Shown here: positions 32,682 to 43,320 of the stretch, one piece after another | Position numbering within the stretch: the stretch's first letter is position 1 | Layout of the letters: each line of letters starts with the position of its first letter | NCBI GenBank assembly: GCA_009746045.1 | Contig: RPFO01001291.1 | Coordinates: 1 to 64,000 of the forward strand | DNA length: 64,000 bases | DNA from: Mesostigma viride | Taxonomy: Eukaryota > Streptophyta > Mesostigmatophyceae > Mesostigmatales > Mesostigmataceae | Direction of reading: 5' to 3' | The notes under the pieces: model-generated | The model's database searches: none | What the model saw: only the letters and a program-made list of their open reading frames with translations | What the model was told of the DNA's origin: nothing | Translations under genes and position numbers: made by a program

Positions 32682-33609
32682 CGATAGCTATATCGTCCAG
32701 GCTTGGGGCGCACGCAACAAGACAATTAACACAAACAAACAAACAAGAAAAAAAAGAAGCTCTTGCAAGCAAAACAAGCAACACACAAAAGCGACAATTG
32801 CCCAGGCTGGGCAGTCAGCTATAGAGAACAATAGTACAAAATCGGCCATGGGGATACTATGTCCCAACCCCTGTTCGCCAGCGGGTTAGTAAAGCCAATT
32901 CTCCCCGGCGTTGCCACGCAAGGACAATTCCTTGATAGCCGATGGGATGCTGTCGCCATCCCGTTGCAATCCATGAGGGCAATGTGACTGGAAACTCTGG
33001 ATCTCTGGACTGGAACAGCAGGAACAGGAACCCCCATAATCCTTCCTGGAATCTCCCCCACTTCCCACAAATCCATCAATTAATTTCCCTCTCACCGCTG
33101 CCCTCCCTGGCGACCGCGCTAGTGCAGGGCCGCGGCAGCATATAAAATTCCGCCAGCGACCCGAATCAGAGGCGCACACCAATCAACGCCATGCAAGACA
33201 ATTAACCCAATTGATGGGGTCGACCGATACCAATACTACCGGATGCATGGTTGCAGGCGACGATGCTTATCACAACTGGGATAATAATACGCGCGTGGCA
33301 GACATGTTGCGCGCGACCATGCACAGTGGCGGGCACGCAACAGTTGGGGTGCGCAACAGTGATCCGCGGGGCGCGCACGCGCCAGCATGTGACAGCGTTG
33401 TAAACGCCACCGCCGAGCAAAGGCCAAAATATGGATCACGGCAGTCGTCATCAGCGACTACGGGAGGTGCTCGCGTGCAGAACTGTCCAATGCGGTCGAT
33501 GCAGGGAGGACCACCAAGCTGAATCACGTCTTGCCTGTGCGGAGATGCGCGCGCAAGCGCTGAACTCGTCATCCCGTCTGCAAGACTGTCCATGAGGAGG
33601 TCGCGACCC
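32682..33609 (-). other. Gypsy-2 3' untranslated region
   Basis: About 930 bp without a recognised gene. It contains an A-rich stretch near 32725-32760. Short ORFs on both strands look like shadows. Confidence 0.5.
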
Positions 33610-34962
33610 TCACATTCCTCCAATGCTAGGGCCCACCCCTCCCGACCGCGCCTTCCGTTGACGATACTCGTGGAGTACCTGGCGACCCTGCTCACCAATT
33701 TCCTCGAGGATCTTCCCGGGGTTAGCGAGGTGATCCGCATTGTATGCGAGCTGGTATTCGTTCACGTTGGTGCGCGTTTGAGCGAGGTCTACCCACGTCC
33801 CGGTGGGCCAGTACGACATGAATGCGGCCAGGTATTGCGGGTGCGTGAACATGATTGTGCCCGCGTTCCAATCAATAACCCCACATCCATGCTCCGCAAA
33901 GAAACCCCCCGCCATGGTCAACACTACGACGCGCACCTGGAGAGCGTTGAAGCGAAAGCCCGGAGCCCTCACAAAGTTGGGCACAACCCAGTCGAGGAAT
34001 GCCTCTCCCTCGCACGGAGCATACTTGGGACAGTCAACCTTTCGAGGTTTACCATCTACCATGTATTTTGGCAGCTCCCGCTTGGGGCCGTAACGCGTAC
34101 CAGAACCCTCTGGCGTCGATTCGAGGCAGTCCTGGGGTCGCGGGGCCGCCCTCCCTGGGTGCAAGTCGAAACAGACTAGCTCGCGCATGGAGCCTCGCTC
34201 CACATACGCATGGGTTCCTGCCTCAAAGTGCAGCGGTTGCGGTCGGTGATAGTCCGCGCTGGCGACGGCCACGAACGGCGGTGGTGGGAGTTCAATGTAG
34301 ACGGGAACACCCCGAAACTCGCGTAAGGGGCGTACTCGTTGTGGGCCGGGAAACGCACTGACGTAAGCGCCCACCGTCCATGGCGCCGGCGGTACGATCA
34401 ACGACCCCTGCGCGGGGGATATAAAGCCCACCGCTGGTATCGGGCCACGCCTCTCTGGTAGATGGGCGCGGGACGCCTCCACGCGGGCCACCCGCTCGGA
34501 GTAAGTTCGAGCCTCTCGGCGCGGACTCTGGGAATCCGCGGAGACGCTGCCCGCCGACACCTCGTTCGTACATGCGCGACGTCTAACTTCTCGCTGGGCA
34601 TCCGGTTCCACCTGGGGCCGTTTCTGGTTGCGCTCAACAACCTCGGAAACGAGCTTGGTCAGGTCGGTCGAGCCGCCCGTTCGCCGGGTCGGTCCCATCC
34701 CGACAAGAACCGTCATCACCCCCGTTCCCTGGGCCCGAATGGTTCGCACGGCATCACCGTCCCGTTGTTGGATCGGTGTCACCGCAGGTGTGACAGAACC
34801 GCCCGTTCGCCGAGTCGGCCCTGTTTGCACCTGGCGTTGGTCAGGAGTCTTAGGCTCCGCCAATGGCTGCGGGACGTTCATGTCCATGTCCATCCGCAAG
34901 TCAACGTTGTCAGCGAACAACGATATCCCTGGCTCCTCGCTGTCGGGCTGCTGTGGAAGCAT
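33610..34962 (-). CDS. Gypsy-2 post-pol extra ORF, unknown
   Basis: 450 intact codons after pol. The N-terminal 190 residues are charged and Pro-rich with a repeated GPTRRTGGS motif at about 48 and 89. Residues 190-420 look folded: PPAPWTVGAYVSAFPGPQRV, VPVYIELPPPPFVAVASADY, EAFLDWVVPNF, then the region shared with Gypsy-1 (GCGVIDW, THPQYLAAFMSYWPTGTWVD). No catalytic motif, signal peptide or membrane segment is visible. It stays open while pol has decayed and has a counterpart in the same position in Gypsy-1. That supports a real third gene of the lineage. Function unknown. Confidence 0.7.
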   Translation of the reverse strand: MLPQQPDSEEPGISLFADNVDLRMDMDMNVPQPLAEPKTPDQRQVQTGPTRRTGGSVTPAVTPIQQRDGDAVRTIRAQGTGVMTVLVGMGPTRRTGGSTDLTKLVSEVVERNQKRPQVEPDAQREVRRRACTNEVSAGSVSADSQSPRREARTYSERVARVEASRAHLPERRGPIPAVGFISPAQGSLIVPPAPWTVGAYVSAFPGPQRVRPLREFRGVPVYIELPPPPFVAVASADYHRPQPLHFEAGTHAYVERGSMRELVCFDLHPGRAAPRPQDCLESTPEGSGTRYGPKRELPKYMVDGKPRKVDCPKYAPCEGEAFLDWVVPNFVRAPGFRFNALQVRVVVLTMAGGFFAEHGCGVIDWNAGTIMFTHPQYLAAFMSYWPTGTWVDLAQTRTNVNEYQLAYNADHLANPGKILEEIGEQGRQVLHEYRQRKARSGGVGPSIGGM

Positions 34963-35155
34963 CTGCGATCATCGCACACTCGACTCAAGGCGTGTGAGTG
35001 TGAAAAAGGGCACTTGATACTAGGCTCTCATACCCAATGACCACGATGGTGCGTACACATCGACGTGAATAACACAAGCGCCTTCGCGGCATCCTGGCTA
35101 CACGTGATCAAGCCCGTTGTCATAGCGCCCCCACCACTACTACCTTCGCGGTAGC
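34963..35155 (-). other. Gap between pol and the extra ORF
   Basis: About 190 bp with no clear feature. Confidence 0.4.
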
Positions 35156-36860
35156 CTAGTGGAGGGCATGCTTGGCCTTATACTCGCGAAGCAGACGTTC
35201 ACACCCTTCTAGCTCATTCTCGGTTCGCCACGAATCCTCGTAATCATGCTGAGCAAAACGCCACCGTACGCGATACTGTCGCTGTCTACCTCTCCCACGC
35301 TTGATGTCCCGGTGGTCCACGATCTCGGCCACCTCGTCTTCCTGTTCTCCAGTCTCGGGGTTGTACTCGACAGGGGCCGGCGGGTTGAGCCGACCTTGGA
35401 TGGAGTTCTGGTGGTATAACTTGAGCTGGTCTCGATGGAAGTTGGAGGAAGTGTTCCAGGAGCTCGGGATGTCCACCTTGAACATCACATCTCCAAACTT
35501 CTCCAGAACCTTGTGTGGCCCCAGGAACATAGGACGGAGCTTTGTCTTGAGCTCACACTCTAACTTCTCAGAGAAACGTCCTAGGCGGGGGCCTTCCACC
35601 AGTACCCAGTCGCCCACCTCGATGGCCGGCGTGCGCGCCTCTAGGCGGCCAGCAGTCCTCGCCATATAGCGCTCCGCGGCGGCCTGGTAGCCCTTGACCG
35701 CACTGTCATGGGCCTGGCGCATCTGGACCAGCAGCCTCTCTACCCCTTCGAGGGTGTCTCGCCGGACCGACTTTTCAGCTAAGGCTGGGCTTGTGAGAAG
35801 GTCAGTCGGCGTGAGCGGATGCCTGCCCGTGTTGAGGAAGAATGGTGTGAAGCCATGAGCTGCCTGGGGGGCGTTATTCAGGGAGAACTTTACCAAGCCC
35901 AAGAACTCTTCCCAGTTGGTTCCCACCGCGTCGGTGTAATGGCGCATGGTCTCTTGCACTGTGCGGTTCAGCCTCTCCACCAGGTGGGAGGACGAGCTGT
36001 GATATGCTGTCCCCAGCGACACCTTGGTGCCCAGGCATTCAAAGAACTCCTGCCAGAAGCGGGCCGTGAACAGCTTGTCTCGGTCCGATATGAATTGCCG
36101 GCTGAGTCCGTGGTACCTGAACACGTGGTGAAGGTATAGCTTAGCGCAAGCCTCGGCCGTGAGCTCGGCCGGACATGGTGCCAGGTGACACATGCGCGTC
36201 AAACGGTCCAGGAAAACCAGAATCATGCTGTTGCCATTCTTGGTCTTCCGGAAGGGGCCAACAAAATCCATCATCAAGGAATCCCAAGGGCCCACTGGGT
36301 CTGGTAGGGTCTGGGGGACCGCCTGTGAGCCCGTATTGCGGGACTTCATGATCTGACATGATGGACACTCGCGCACGTACGTCTCAATGTACTCTCGCAT
36401 GCCTGGCCAGTAGAAGTTCTTTCGGGCCCGTGGCAGCAAGCGGTGGATCCCTTGGTGGCCACCGGCGAGAGAGTCATGAAGCTCATGGAGCAGAGCCGCT
36501 CGACATAACTCCGGGACGTACAGGCGCCAGCAGTCTGGCCTCACCATGACATAGAGTCGCCCGTCCTGGACCTTGCACGGGAGCTTGCCCATCTGCTTGG
36601 GGTGCGACCTGATTGCCTTTAAGGCCGCGGGCTCCGTGACAGTGAACCGACTAATCAACGTCTCCAGGACAGAAGTGATCGTGTACGTGTCCGCCTCCTC
36701 CTCAAGGGTTTGGTGCACGTACTCCGAAAAAATGGTAGGGGGCCCGATGCGCTGCAGGTGAAAAATTCCCTGAGCCGGTACCACGTGGCTGAGTGGCACT
36801 CGTGACCGGGACCCCTCCCTTTCCCCGGGGGCGCGCACGTCCTCGCGCGCGGCCTCCCAG
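35156..36860 (-). pseudogene. pol: Gypsy-2 pol: integrase and chromodomain
   Basis: The open frame begins at 37066, but only from about 36860 does it align with Gypsy-1 pol (SRVPLSHVV). Counting from 37066, zinc ligands are H197, H204, C234 and C237. The catalytic triad is D267 (MMDFVGPF), D328 (FISDRDKLF) and E364 (HLVERLNR). A GPF/Y-like region (GPRLGRFSEKLECELK) and a chromodomain (EDEVAEIVDHRD, RQYRVRWRF, WRTENELEGCERLL) complete it. The domain is uninterrupted and gives the pattern from which the split Gypsy-1 version can be read. Upstream, RT and RNase H are missing. Confidence 0.9.
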
Positions 36861-37840
36861 TCGGGAGACAGGTCGTCCTGGGTCGTGCGACCGGTGTGGA
36901 ACAGATAGCGACTGTGCGGCGACTTGTTGCGGCCGGGGCTGGGTGACTTCCCGCTCGTGCGTGATGTTATGCACGTCGGGGCCCTGCACTTGGTATTCGC
37001 TGACAGGACTCCAAAAGGAACCGTCAGGGAACCACACCACGCGACGCCGAATGCTAATGTCCACATCCTGCGCGTCCAGCCAGTCGATGCCGATGATGAT
37101 GTCGGCAGCTCCGAGCGATGCGACCGTGGCTGGGAGCTCCACAGGGATGCCTTGAATCACAGCCTTTTGATCTCAACCCGACCAGGCGAGGGGCTCTTGC
37201 GACCATCTGAATAGGTCACATTCACCACTGTCGCATGTGGCCGGATGTCGTATCCTGCGCGACGCGCCAATGCCTCGTTGACGAACGACGTAGACGCACC
37301 CGTGTCCACCATGAACTGCACGTCCATGACGGTCTTGTCCTTGAGGTAGGGGTCTAATGCTGATCCCGGTACAGCCAGACCTCCCCTAAAAAGGAGCAAG
37401 TTGCGGGTACCAGCCGGAGTTGCGCGCGTAGGCTGGTCGGAGCTCGCTGCGCTACCCGTGGCCGGCTGCGTGCTTGGGGCAGAGTCCTCGCCCAAGGATG
37501 CATCCGCACTTGTATTCGCTACAAGCGGGGTGCGACTATCTACTGTAACGACTGATTCTGCGCCCACGCTGGTATTCGCTACCAACGGGGTGTCCTTATC
37601 TAAGCTGTCTATCTGCCCGACGTTATTGACTTGCGCTATCTTATCTACCTGTCCTACATCTACCTCTATCCGTGTAGGCAAGGACACAGGTTGGAAAATA
37701 CGTGTGCGGGGTATAATACGTGGACTTAAAATACGCGTATTATACGTGGGGGGTATAAAATACGCGGTGGTAAAATGCGCGACAGTTTTTGTGGTCCAAT
37801 TGTCAGTCACCCAATTAGCACGCTCCTTGATGATGGTCAT
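36860..37840 (-). pseudogene. pol: Gypsy-2 protease, split by a frame change
   Basis: Two overlapping frames (37840-37157 and 37160-36702) together make one retropepsin. The first has FMVDTGASTSFVNEALARR (catalytic DTGA) and the second ADIIIGIDWLDAQ and VVWFPDGSFW. Both align with the Gypsy-1 protease. The break is a frame change at about 37157. The N-terminal 150 residues include a duplicated TPLVANTS motif. After VHNITHERE the sequence passes into the integrase linker with no RT, marking the deletion junction near 36860-36950. Confidence 0.8.
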
Positions 37841-38078
37841 GCAGTTATTACAACTGAAATTTGGTGTATATGCTTATTTATTAACATCTTCCATTTATGC
37901 CCTGCAATCCTATCTGATTATGATTTGTTAAATGCAGGGGGGAGCATGCTGCAACGGGAATAGTAAGGATTCAATTAATTAATTGATTGTAAGGAAAGCC
38001 ATCCACTATATAATGCATGAGAGGACATAAGACACAACTTCCGAGAAGGAGGGGTGACGTGCCCTCCTTTGTACTGGA
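37841..38078. other. A/T-rich gap in Gypsy-2
   Basis: No gene. Contains ATTAATTAATT-type sequence near 37970 that may mark the edge of the hAT-derived insertion. Confidence 0.4.
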
Positions 38079-38594
38079 TCATGCCGGCCACCATCTGCTT
38101 GAAAGAGGCGCTCTCAGCCGCATTGAAGCAATGCCGTTCTTGATAAAAAATTCGGCAGCCAGCAGCTGGACACCTTTCTCGTCGACGGGAACCAGCCATT
38201 TGGTGATGCTCAGCTGGCCTTTGCTGGGAACCGACGACAAGTCAGCCGGCGCAGCTGCCCCTCCCATCTCCGCCATTGCCCTGTTCAAATTGTGCTGCTT
38301 CTTGGCGTCTGACTGCTGCGACTTGTTGTTATACATCCTGAGAAACCTGCTCCGGATATTCGGTGGAATTTTGTCGCAGGGTAACATCCCTTCCCCTGCG
38401 ATTCCGGCAAAGTGTGCACGGACTCGGAATACGCTGATTGCCCCCGCCCCGTATGAGATCTAGAACTTCTTGTTGCAAAATGAGCAGAACTTATTCGACA
38501 CAAACTGCGTTTTGTTACTAACAGCATCTGTGACTGCTTCTTTCTTCTCGAGAACGAAATCCCATTCAGGCCCTTTCTTCTTCATGGCTGCAAA
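38079..38594 (-). pseudogene. hAT transposase N-terminus with BED zinc finger, fragment
   Basis: On the minus strand, an ATG near 38592 opens MKKKGPEWDF, then FCSFCNKKF (BED-finger cysteines), a TAG stop, and in the same frame RAHFAGIAGEGMLPCDKIPP with the histidine half. RSRFLRMYNNKSQQSDAKK and a linker follow. This layout is typical of plant-type hAT transposase N-termini. The catalytic and dimerisation regions are absent. With the internal stop and truncation it is a relic, lying between Gypsy-2 gag and protease and so probably inserted there. Terminal repeats were not resolved. Confidence 0.65.
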
Positions 38595-39181
38595 TCGAAA
38601 ATGGCTGCACACTGTCGCACAGTCGCACTGGCCTCGTCGTCGCTATATTGCATTATATTACGCATTTTATTATGACGGTGTATTAATTACACCGTCAGTA
38701 GCACAGCTGGCATTTGCTGGCACACTGTTATTTATGCGTTATGTACCTAGTCCTAGCTGTCTCCTACCGGCCAAACATTTTGCAAGGCTTGCGCTTTATG
38801 AAAAGAACTGTACGCATCTACTTCTAGTAGTAAAAATCTCAAATGTGCAGTGAGCGCGCCGCGCCCAGAACCTGGGCACCGCGCCAGTGCCCGCTGCCCG
38901 CTGGTACCCCCGAAAAATTCTAAGTCCAAACCGCGTGGTCAGACGTAAAATACGCGTAAAATACGTCGAGGCCCATAATATGCTTTATCCCGCATTTTAT
39001 CGCAAAAGTGCGGCGTACAGACCAACCCGGGACACTACGCACGAGGAACGGAGGGCCGGGAGACCGCCTCGTTCGACCGCCCGGTCCACTCTTCCCCCTC
39101 TACCTCATCCTCCTCGTCGCCATGCCCATAGCCGGCGACCGCCTTGCCATCCATAACCCCCGAGGCGACATTACCCGAGTC
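38595..39181. other. Non-coding remainder of the insertion and gag-protease linker
   Basis: 38600-39045 contains ATACGC/TTTTATTACG-type sequence and no gene. From about 39048 leftward to gag, the minus strand again reads as an acidic linker (EEDEVEGEEW) before protease. Confidence 0.4.
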
Positions 39182-39685
39182 CTATTGCTGTGAGAACAAC
39201 TCATTCAACTCGCGGTTCACCCGCTGGAACGAAGGACCCGTAGCGCGGGGCGTCTGGTGCTGCGTGGGACGCTGCCGGGCGTCCTGCAACTTGGCTGCGC
39301 GCTCGCCCGCGTTGCGAGGCCGGTCTGGGCGCCGTGCTTGTTCCGGGCGCTTACCGAAGGCAGGCCCGGAGAAACGGGGTGACGTCTGCTCGTCGCCACG
39401 ATCGCGATCCCGTGGTGGTCGCGTGCAGTCCTTCTTGAGATGACCGACCTCGCCGCACCGGAAGCATCGCGCCTTGGACGCATCGATTGCATTGACCTGG
39501 GGCGCTTCATACTCGCCGTCCTCCTGCTCGTGGTCGATAATGTCCTCAGAGGACCCATCTTGGTCCACCGTAGTGAAGTGGACGCGACGCGGTGCAGCAC
39601 CAGCATGCCGATAGGTGACCGCTGCGCGGCGGCGTGCGAGCACATCTGACACCTTTAGAAGGTACTGCTGGATCTCGATCACATC
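39182..39685 (-). pseudogene. gag: Gypsy-2 gag, C-terminal part with zinc knuckle
   Basis: About 168 codons from the CACTA insertion to the stop. Begins DVIEIQQYLLKVSDVLARR, aligning with the end of the Gypsy-1 capsid region. A CCHC knuckle CFRCGEVGHLKKDC lies near residue 75, then an Arg/Pro-rich tail. Its missing N-terminal part is 61209-62740. Deleting CACTA with one TC restores the frame as WEQWDVIE. Confidence 0.88.
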
Positions 39686-39741
39686 CACTATACTTTTCGT
39701 CCGAGGGTAGTAAAAAGGATCCGAGGCGTAAATTACGAGGT
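39686..39741 (+). repeat. CACTA left TIR
   Basis: 56 bp starting CACTATACTTTTCGTCCGAG, the exact inverse of 61153-61208. Confidence 0.95.
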
Positions 39742-39779
39742 CTTATCTTACTACCTAGATACCGGGTTGGGTCAGACGT

Positions 39780-40215
39780 CTGAAACGTCGGAAACTCAGG
39801 GGGGGAAACCGACGTCGGAAACTCAGGGGGGGAATCCGACGGCTAGCCGACGGCCAGGGTGGAACCTTGCCAGTGTCAGGTGGTGTGTCGACTGTGCCCT
39901 AGTATCGACAAATGAGGCAATGACCGACCCAATTCTTATCAAGTGAGACAATTATGGGCGGTTCTTGGATGCATAGTCCGCAGTCGGTCTGACTGACTGA
40001 AGTCCTGACTGGACGCATAGTATGGTTCAGTTCTTATACGGTCCAGTTCTTATGCAGTACGGCGCCCGTCATCAGCCATTACACTGTATACTGTAGCTCC
40101 ACAGGCCCACGCGGCCGCGTCGCCGTCGGCGGCGTCTGGACGCGTCGGAAACTCGAGGCCGCGAAACGGCGTCTGGACGCGTCGGAAACTCAGGAGGGTG
40201 CCGTCTGACCCAACA
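39780..40215. repeat. CACTA left subterminal repeats
   Basis: CGTCGGAAACTC recurs at about 39786, 39814, 40144 and 40182 with short G runs and GACGTC/GGCGTCTGGACG variants between. The right end has a different array, so the two subterminal regions are not simple mirrors. Confidence 0.75.
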
Positions 40216-41063
40216 CGGCCTAGATACGAGGCGTGAGATCCAACGCCGTAATCATTACTACCTATCATCCTACGTAGTAATTTTACTAGCCGTAAGTAAG
40301 AGTAACGTTACGACTGCACATCTTTGGTAGTACATTACCGACAGAGTAAATTACCGCGACGGGTCTTGGTTGGTAATCTACCACCTGTAGATTAGGTGCC
40401 AGTGATCCGATGCTGTAAGATACGTTTCAGTAAGTTACTTCGGGGATCTTTGCCTGTACACGGCCAGATGGATAATTATATTGTAATGGAGAAGTGGGAG
40501 AACGTGCGTGTCTATTAGCAAATGCAGCGAAATATAAAAATGTAGTTATCAGCCTTTTTCGCCTATTCAGCAGTTGTCGTTGTCGGCCGTTGTCATTAAG
40601 CGGCTATAGATTATGTGTGCTGGGGCCGGTGAAAAGACGCTAGCAAAGTTCGTCTGAATGGCGTCCAATAGAGGGGATTTTATTCTTAGTGGATTGTTGG
40701 ACGAGGAGAAGGCGAGGTTGCTGGCGGAGAATGCGAAAGAGCAGAGGGAAGCAGCGGAAGCCGTGCGTGGAAGATGAGGTAACGGGATGGAGTGTGGGCC
40801 CTGGCTTCTGGTTATGAAATGATGGCGGTTGCAGGCCAGCCGTGCTCGCTGGTAATGGGTGCGTGGTGTTGAAATCCAAGTTCTGCGCGTATTCTGTTTT
40901 TTGGTCAATGATTGAAGGGATGTCGCCTTGTTTTATTTTTGTGCATCTGCGTCCCGTCGTGACTGCCTCGTCATGGACGCCCAGGGGTAGAAGTTCGAAC
41001 GAGGGAATGATTTTTCAAACGCCTGGATATGTTATGATAGTACGAATAAATGGTAATGGGTAG
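40216..41063. other. CACTA interior, no clear gene
   Basis: Continues with degenerate TAATTTAC/GTAGTA motifs to about 40400. A 39-codon ORF on the plus strand (ATG at 40658, MASNRGDFIL, Glu/Lys/Ala-rich) may be a first exon of the gene fragment below, but the splice phase does not fit. Confidence 0.4.
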
Positions 41064-41768
41064 AGGCGGCCAAAATTTTGTTGGAAGTGTGCCAACGCCG
41101 CACATACGACTTGAACAACCCTAGGTATCTTAGGAAAAGGAAACACGGATACGTCGGAGTGGAGGAAGAGGAAGACGATGACGATGGTGAAGACGGAGAG
41201 GTTTACAATGGAGGCCTTGAGAATGGGGAGACATTGAATCAGGAGAGCAGGGTAGCGGTGAGTGGCCCGTCATGAATTACATTGTGGTTGCAGTTGTTAG
41301 CGAGGCGTGTTGATTGCTTCTTGCCGCGGGTAATCGCTAGCGCGCATAACCTTCTTTTTTCAACAGGTGTTCTGGTGCATTGACTGCCGCAAAGCAATTA
41401 ATGGGACTGATTATGTGCCTATCATGCCGTTTGGGAATCATACATTGCCAACATTTCGTGTTTAGAAGGCGCGCCTTCAGAAGCATATTCAGCACCGCAC
41501 GAGCCAGGTGCTGAAGGCGTGCTTGGAGAGGAAGGGGTATAAAGTGCGCATGACCGCATCGAAGAAGAAGAAGCAGCAGGAATCGGGCAAGACCATGATA
41601 ACCGAGCCAGGATTGGCTTTCGTGCATGCAGTACATGGTGCGGCGCAGGCAGTGAATGCTGCATCGATTGCAGCGGTGCAGCCTGTGGCCATGGCGGTGC
41701 AGGGCGCGGGTCCTGAAGTGTGGGCGTTGGCGAAGCAGATTCACGATGCTGTCATGGCCACGTTGTGA
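41064..41768 (+). pseudogene. Candidate two-exon gene fragment, Cys2-His2-like
   Basis: Possible exon 41064-41257 (after TAG, before GTGAGT) encodes a charged segment with an acidic run (VEEEEDDDDGEDGE). Exon 41367-41768 (after CAACAG) continues in the same phase with FWCIDCRKAI, one TAG, then LQKHIQHRTSQVLKACLERK, a Lys-rich stretch and an Ala-rich end. CxxC followed by HxxH resembles a BED/C2H2 DNA-binding finger. The in-frame TAG and missing flanking exons suggest a relic. It may be CACTA accessory sequence or a captured gene. No family can be assigned. Confidence 0.4.
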
Positions 41769-41840
41769 AGCCAAGGAATGGGTGTTGGTTCCAGTCAGGT
41801 GCCTCGCCCGGAGGAAGCTTTTCTGCTGTAAGCAGAGGTG

Positions 41841-41940
41841 CGGCATCAAGCATTTGCAATCGCCATGAGAGCAGTGGAGATGTCAGCGGCATGAAGCATT
41901 TGCAATCGCCATGAGAGCAGTGGAGATGTCTGCGGCATTG
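41841..41940 (+). repeat. Tandem duplication, about 50 bp x 2
   Basis: AAGCATTTGCAATCGCCATG and the following GAGAGCAGTGGAGATGTC occur twice in a row with minor changes. Confidence 0.9.
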
Positions 41941-43320
41941 GGAGATCTGCAGACAATTGCAGGAGGACATTGTGCGGTACGCTTGTAGGGTGTATGCTGT
42001 GTTGTTCCGCTCGCTAATGGACATGTGCCCCTGTAACCTCTTCCAGGCTAGTATCTGCTATCCACCTCTTCAGGCTTGAAAAGTAAATTGCTGTACGGTT
42101 CACAATTGGCATGGCTTGACATGCACGCGTCCTTGACTGTGGTCTGCATGGGTTTGGGGTTTAGCGGTTTACATCAGACTCTGCTGTGTGTCTGCTTAAT
42201 CAGCCGACGTGTCACATGGGGACAGCAACGGCGCTGGGATGCAGCCCGGTGTGAATGCGAGTAAGGTACGCGCTGTCATGCATGGCGGATGGGGCGTGGA
42301 AGCCACGACCCACGTTTTTGTGTGTGCACGGGGGGCTAGGGGGCAAGTCGTTGTGTTGCTGCCATCCATATGGCCATGGATATGCGGGAAGCTTTCCCTG
42401 TACCCATACTTAATGATGCATGGACTGGTTGTGACAGCCAAGGGTTTAGCTGTCGTGGGTTTGCTGAGTGATCATGGCAGTCTGCTAGGCTGGTGCTAGA
42501 ACAGCAATAGCGCGGTTACTGCTATGTCTTGCCCGTGCTAACTGATGCTGCAGCCATGCGTGGAGCGCGAATCGTCCCGAGAGGAGAAGGAGGAGGCGGG
42601 GCCGGTGCACCCATGGGCAGGGCCGGAGAAGAAGGACGCGGAGCACCCAGTGTGGGAGAAGGAGAAGGCGGGGAAGCACTGAAGCTCCACCCCATGTCAG
42701 GCCTCTAGTATAGGTGCCAGTTAACTAAACCCATGCACGTGCAGGTTGTAGCTCAGAATGTATTTAAAATCATATGCCCCTTTTCAGGTATATGTGTAAC
42801 AGTGACTCCCAACGGATATATGTTCCTAATTTATTAAATTCTTACTGAATAATTGTTGTCTTTATGAACCCATGAAGAGCAAAGCCCGGTGGGGAGTACA
42901 TGTAACGCATTACCACGAGAAGGGGTCCCCACACCGCATTTCTTCGCTCTCTGTTCCTATGCAGAACAAGAAGAGGTGGAAGACCAATGTCCCGGCTCAC
43001 ACGCCAGCCCATGTGGGTAAGCCCCCTCCCCCAAAGCGGAAGGGGCGCTTTGGGGAGAAGTGTAGTGAGGATTTTGTAGACTAGATAGCACTAACTTACT
43101 TACACCAGACCTGGCAATAAACAAGCATTGATGGGATGGACCCAGCGATACATAATGGGCGTGCATGCGTAAAAAATATACACTATGCATGGCCCAATGG
43201 GCATGCATTCAAATAATTACAAATGAAGGCCGCCATGAGAGCACTGAAGCTAAACCAGACCGGGCCACAATTAACCCTCCAGCACCAAAGTTCCACTGCA
43301 TCATGTAAGACAAGCCTGAC
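41941..43320. other. CACTA interior with possible terminal exons
   Basis: No firm gene. Two plus-strand segments look like last exons: 42556-42681 after CTGCAG (Glu/Lys/Pro-rich, ends WEKEKAGKH) and 42966-43084 after ATGCAG (NKKRWKTNVP, PPPPKRKGRFG). They may belong with 41064-41768, but the phases were not resolved. Confidence 0.3.

Noticed and set aside
33592-34361. Plus-strand ORFs opposite the Gypsy-2 extra ORF
   Set aside because: No domain. The minus frame is longer, has normal composition and a homologue in Gypsy-1.
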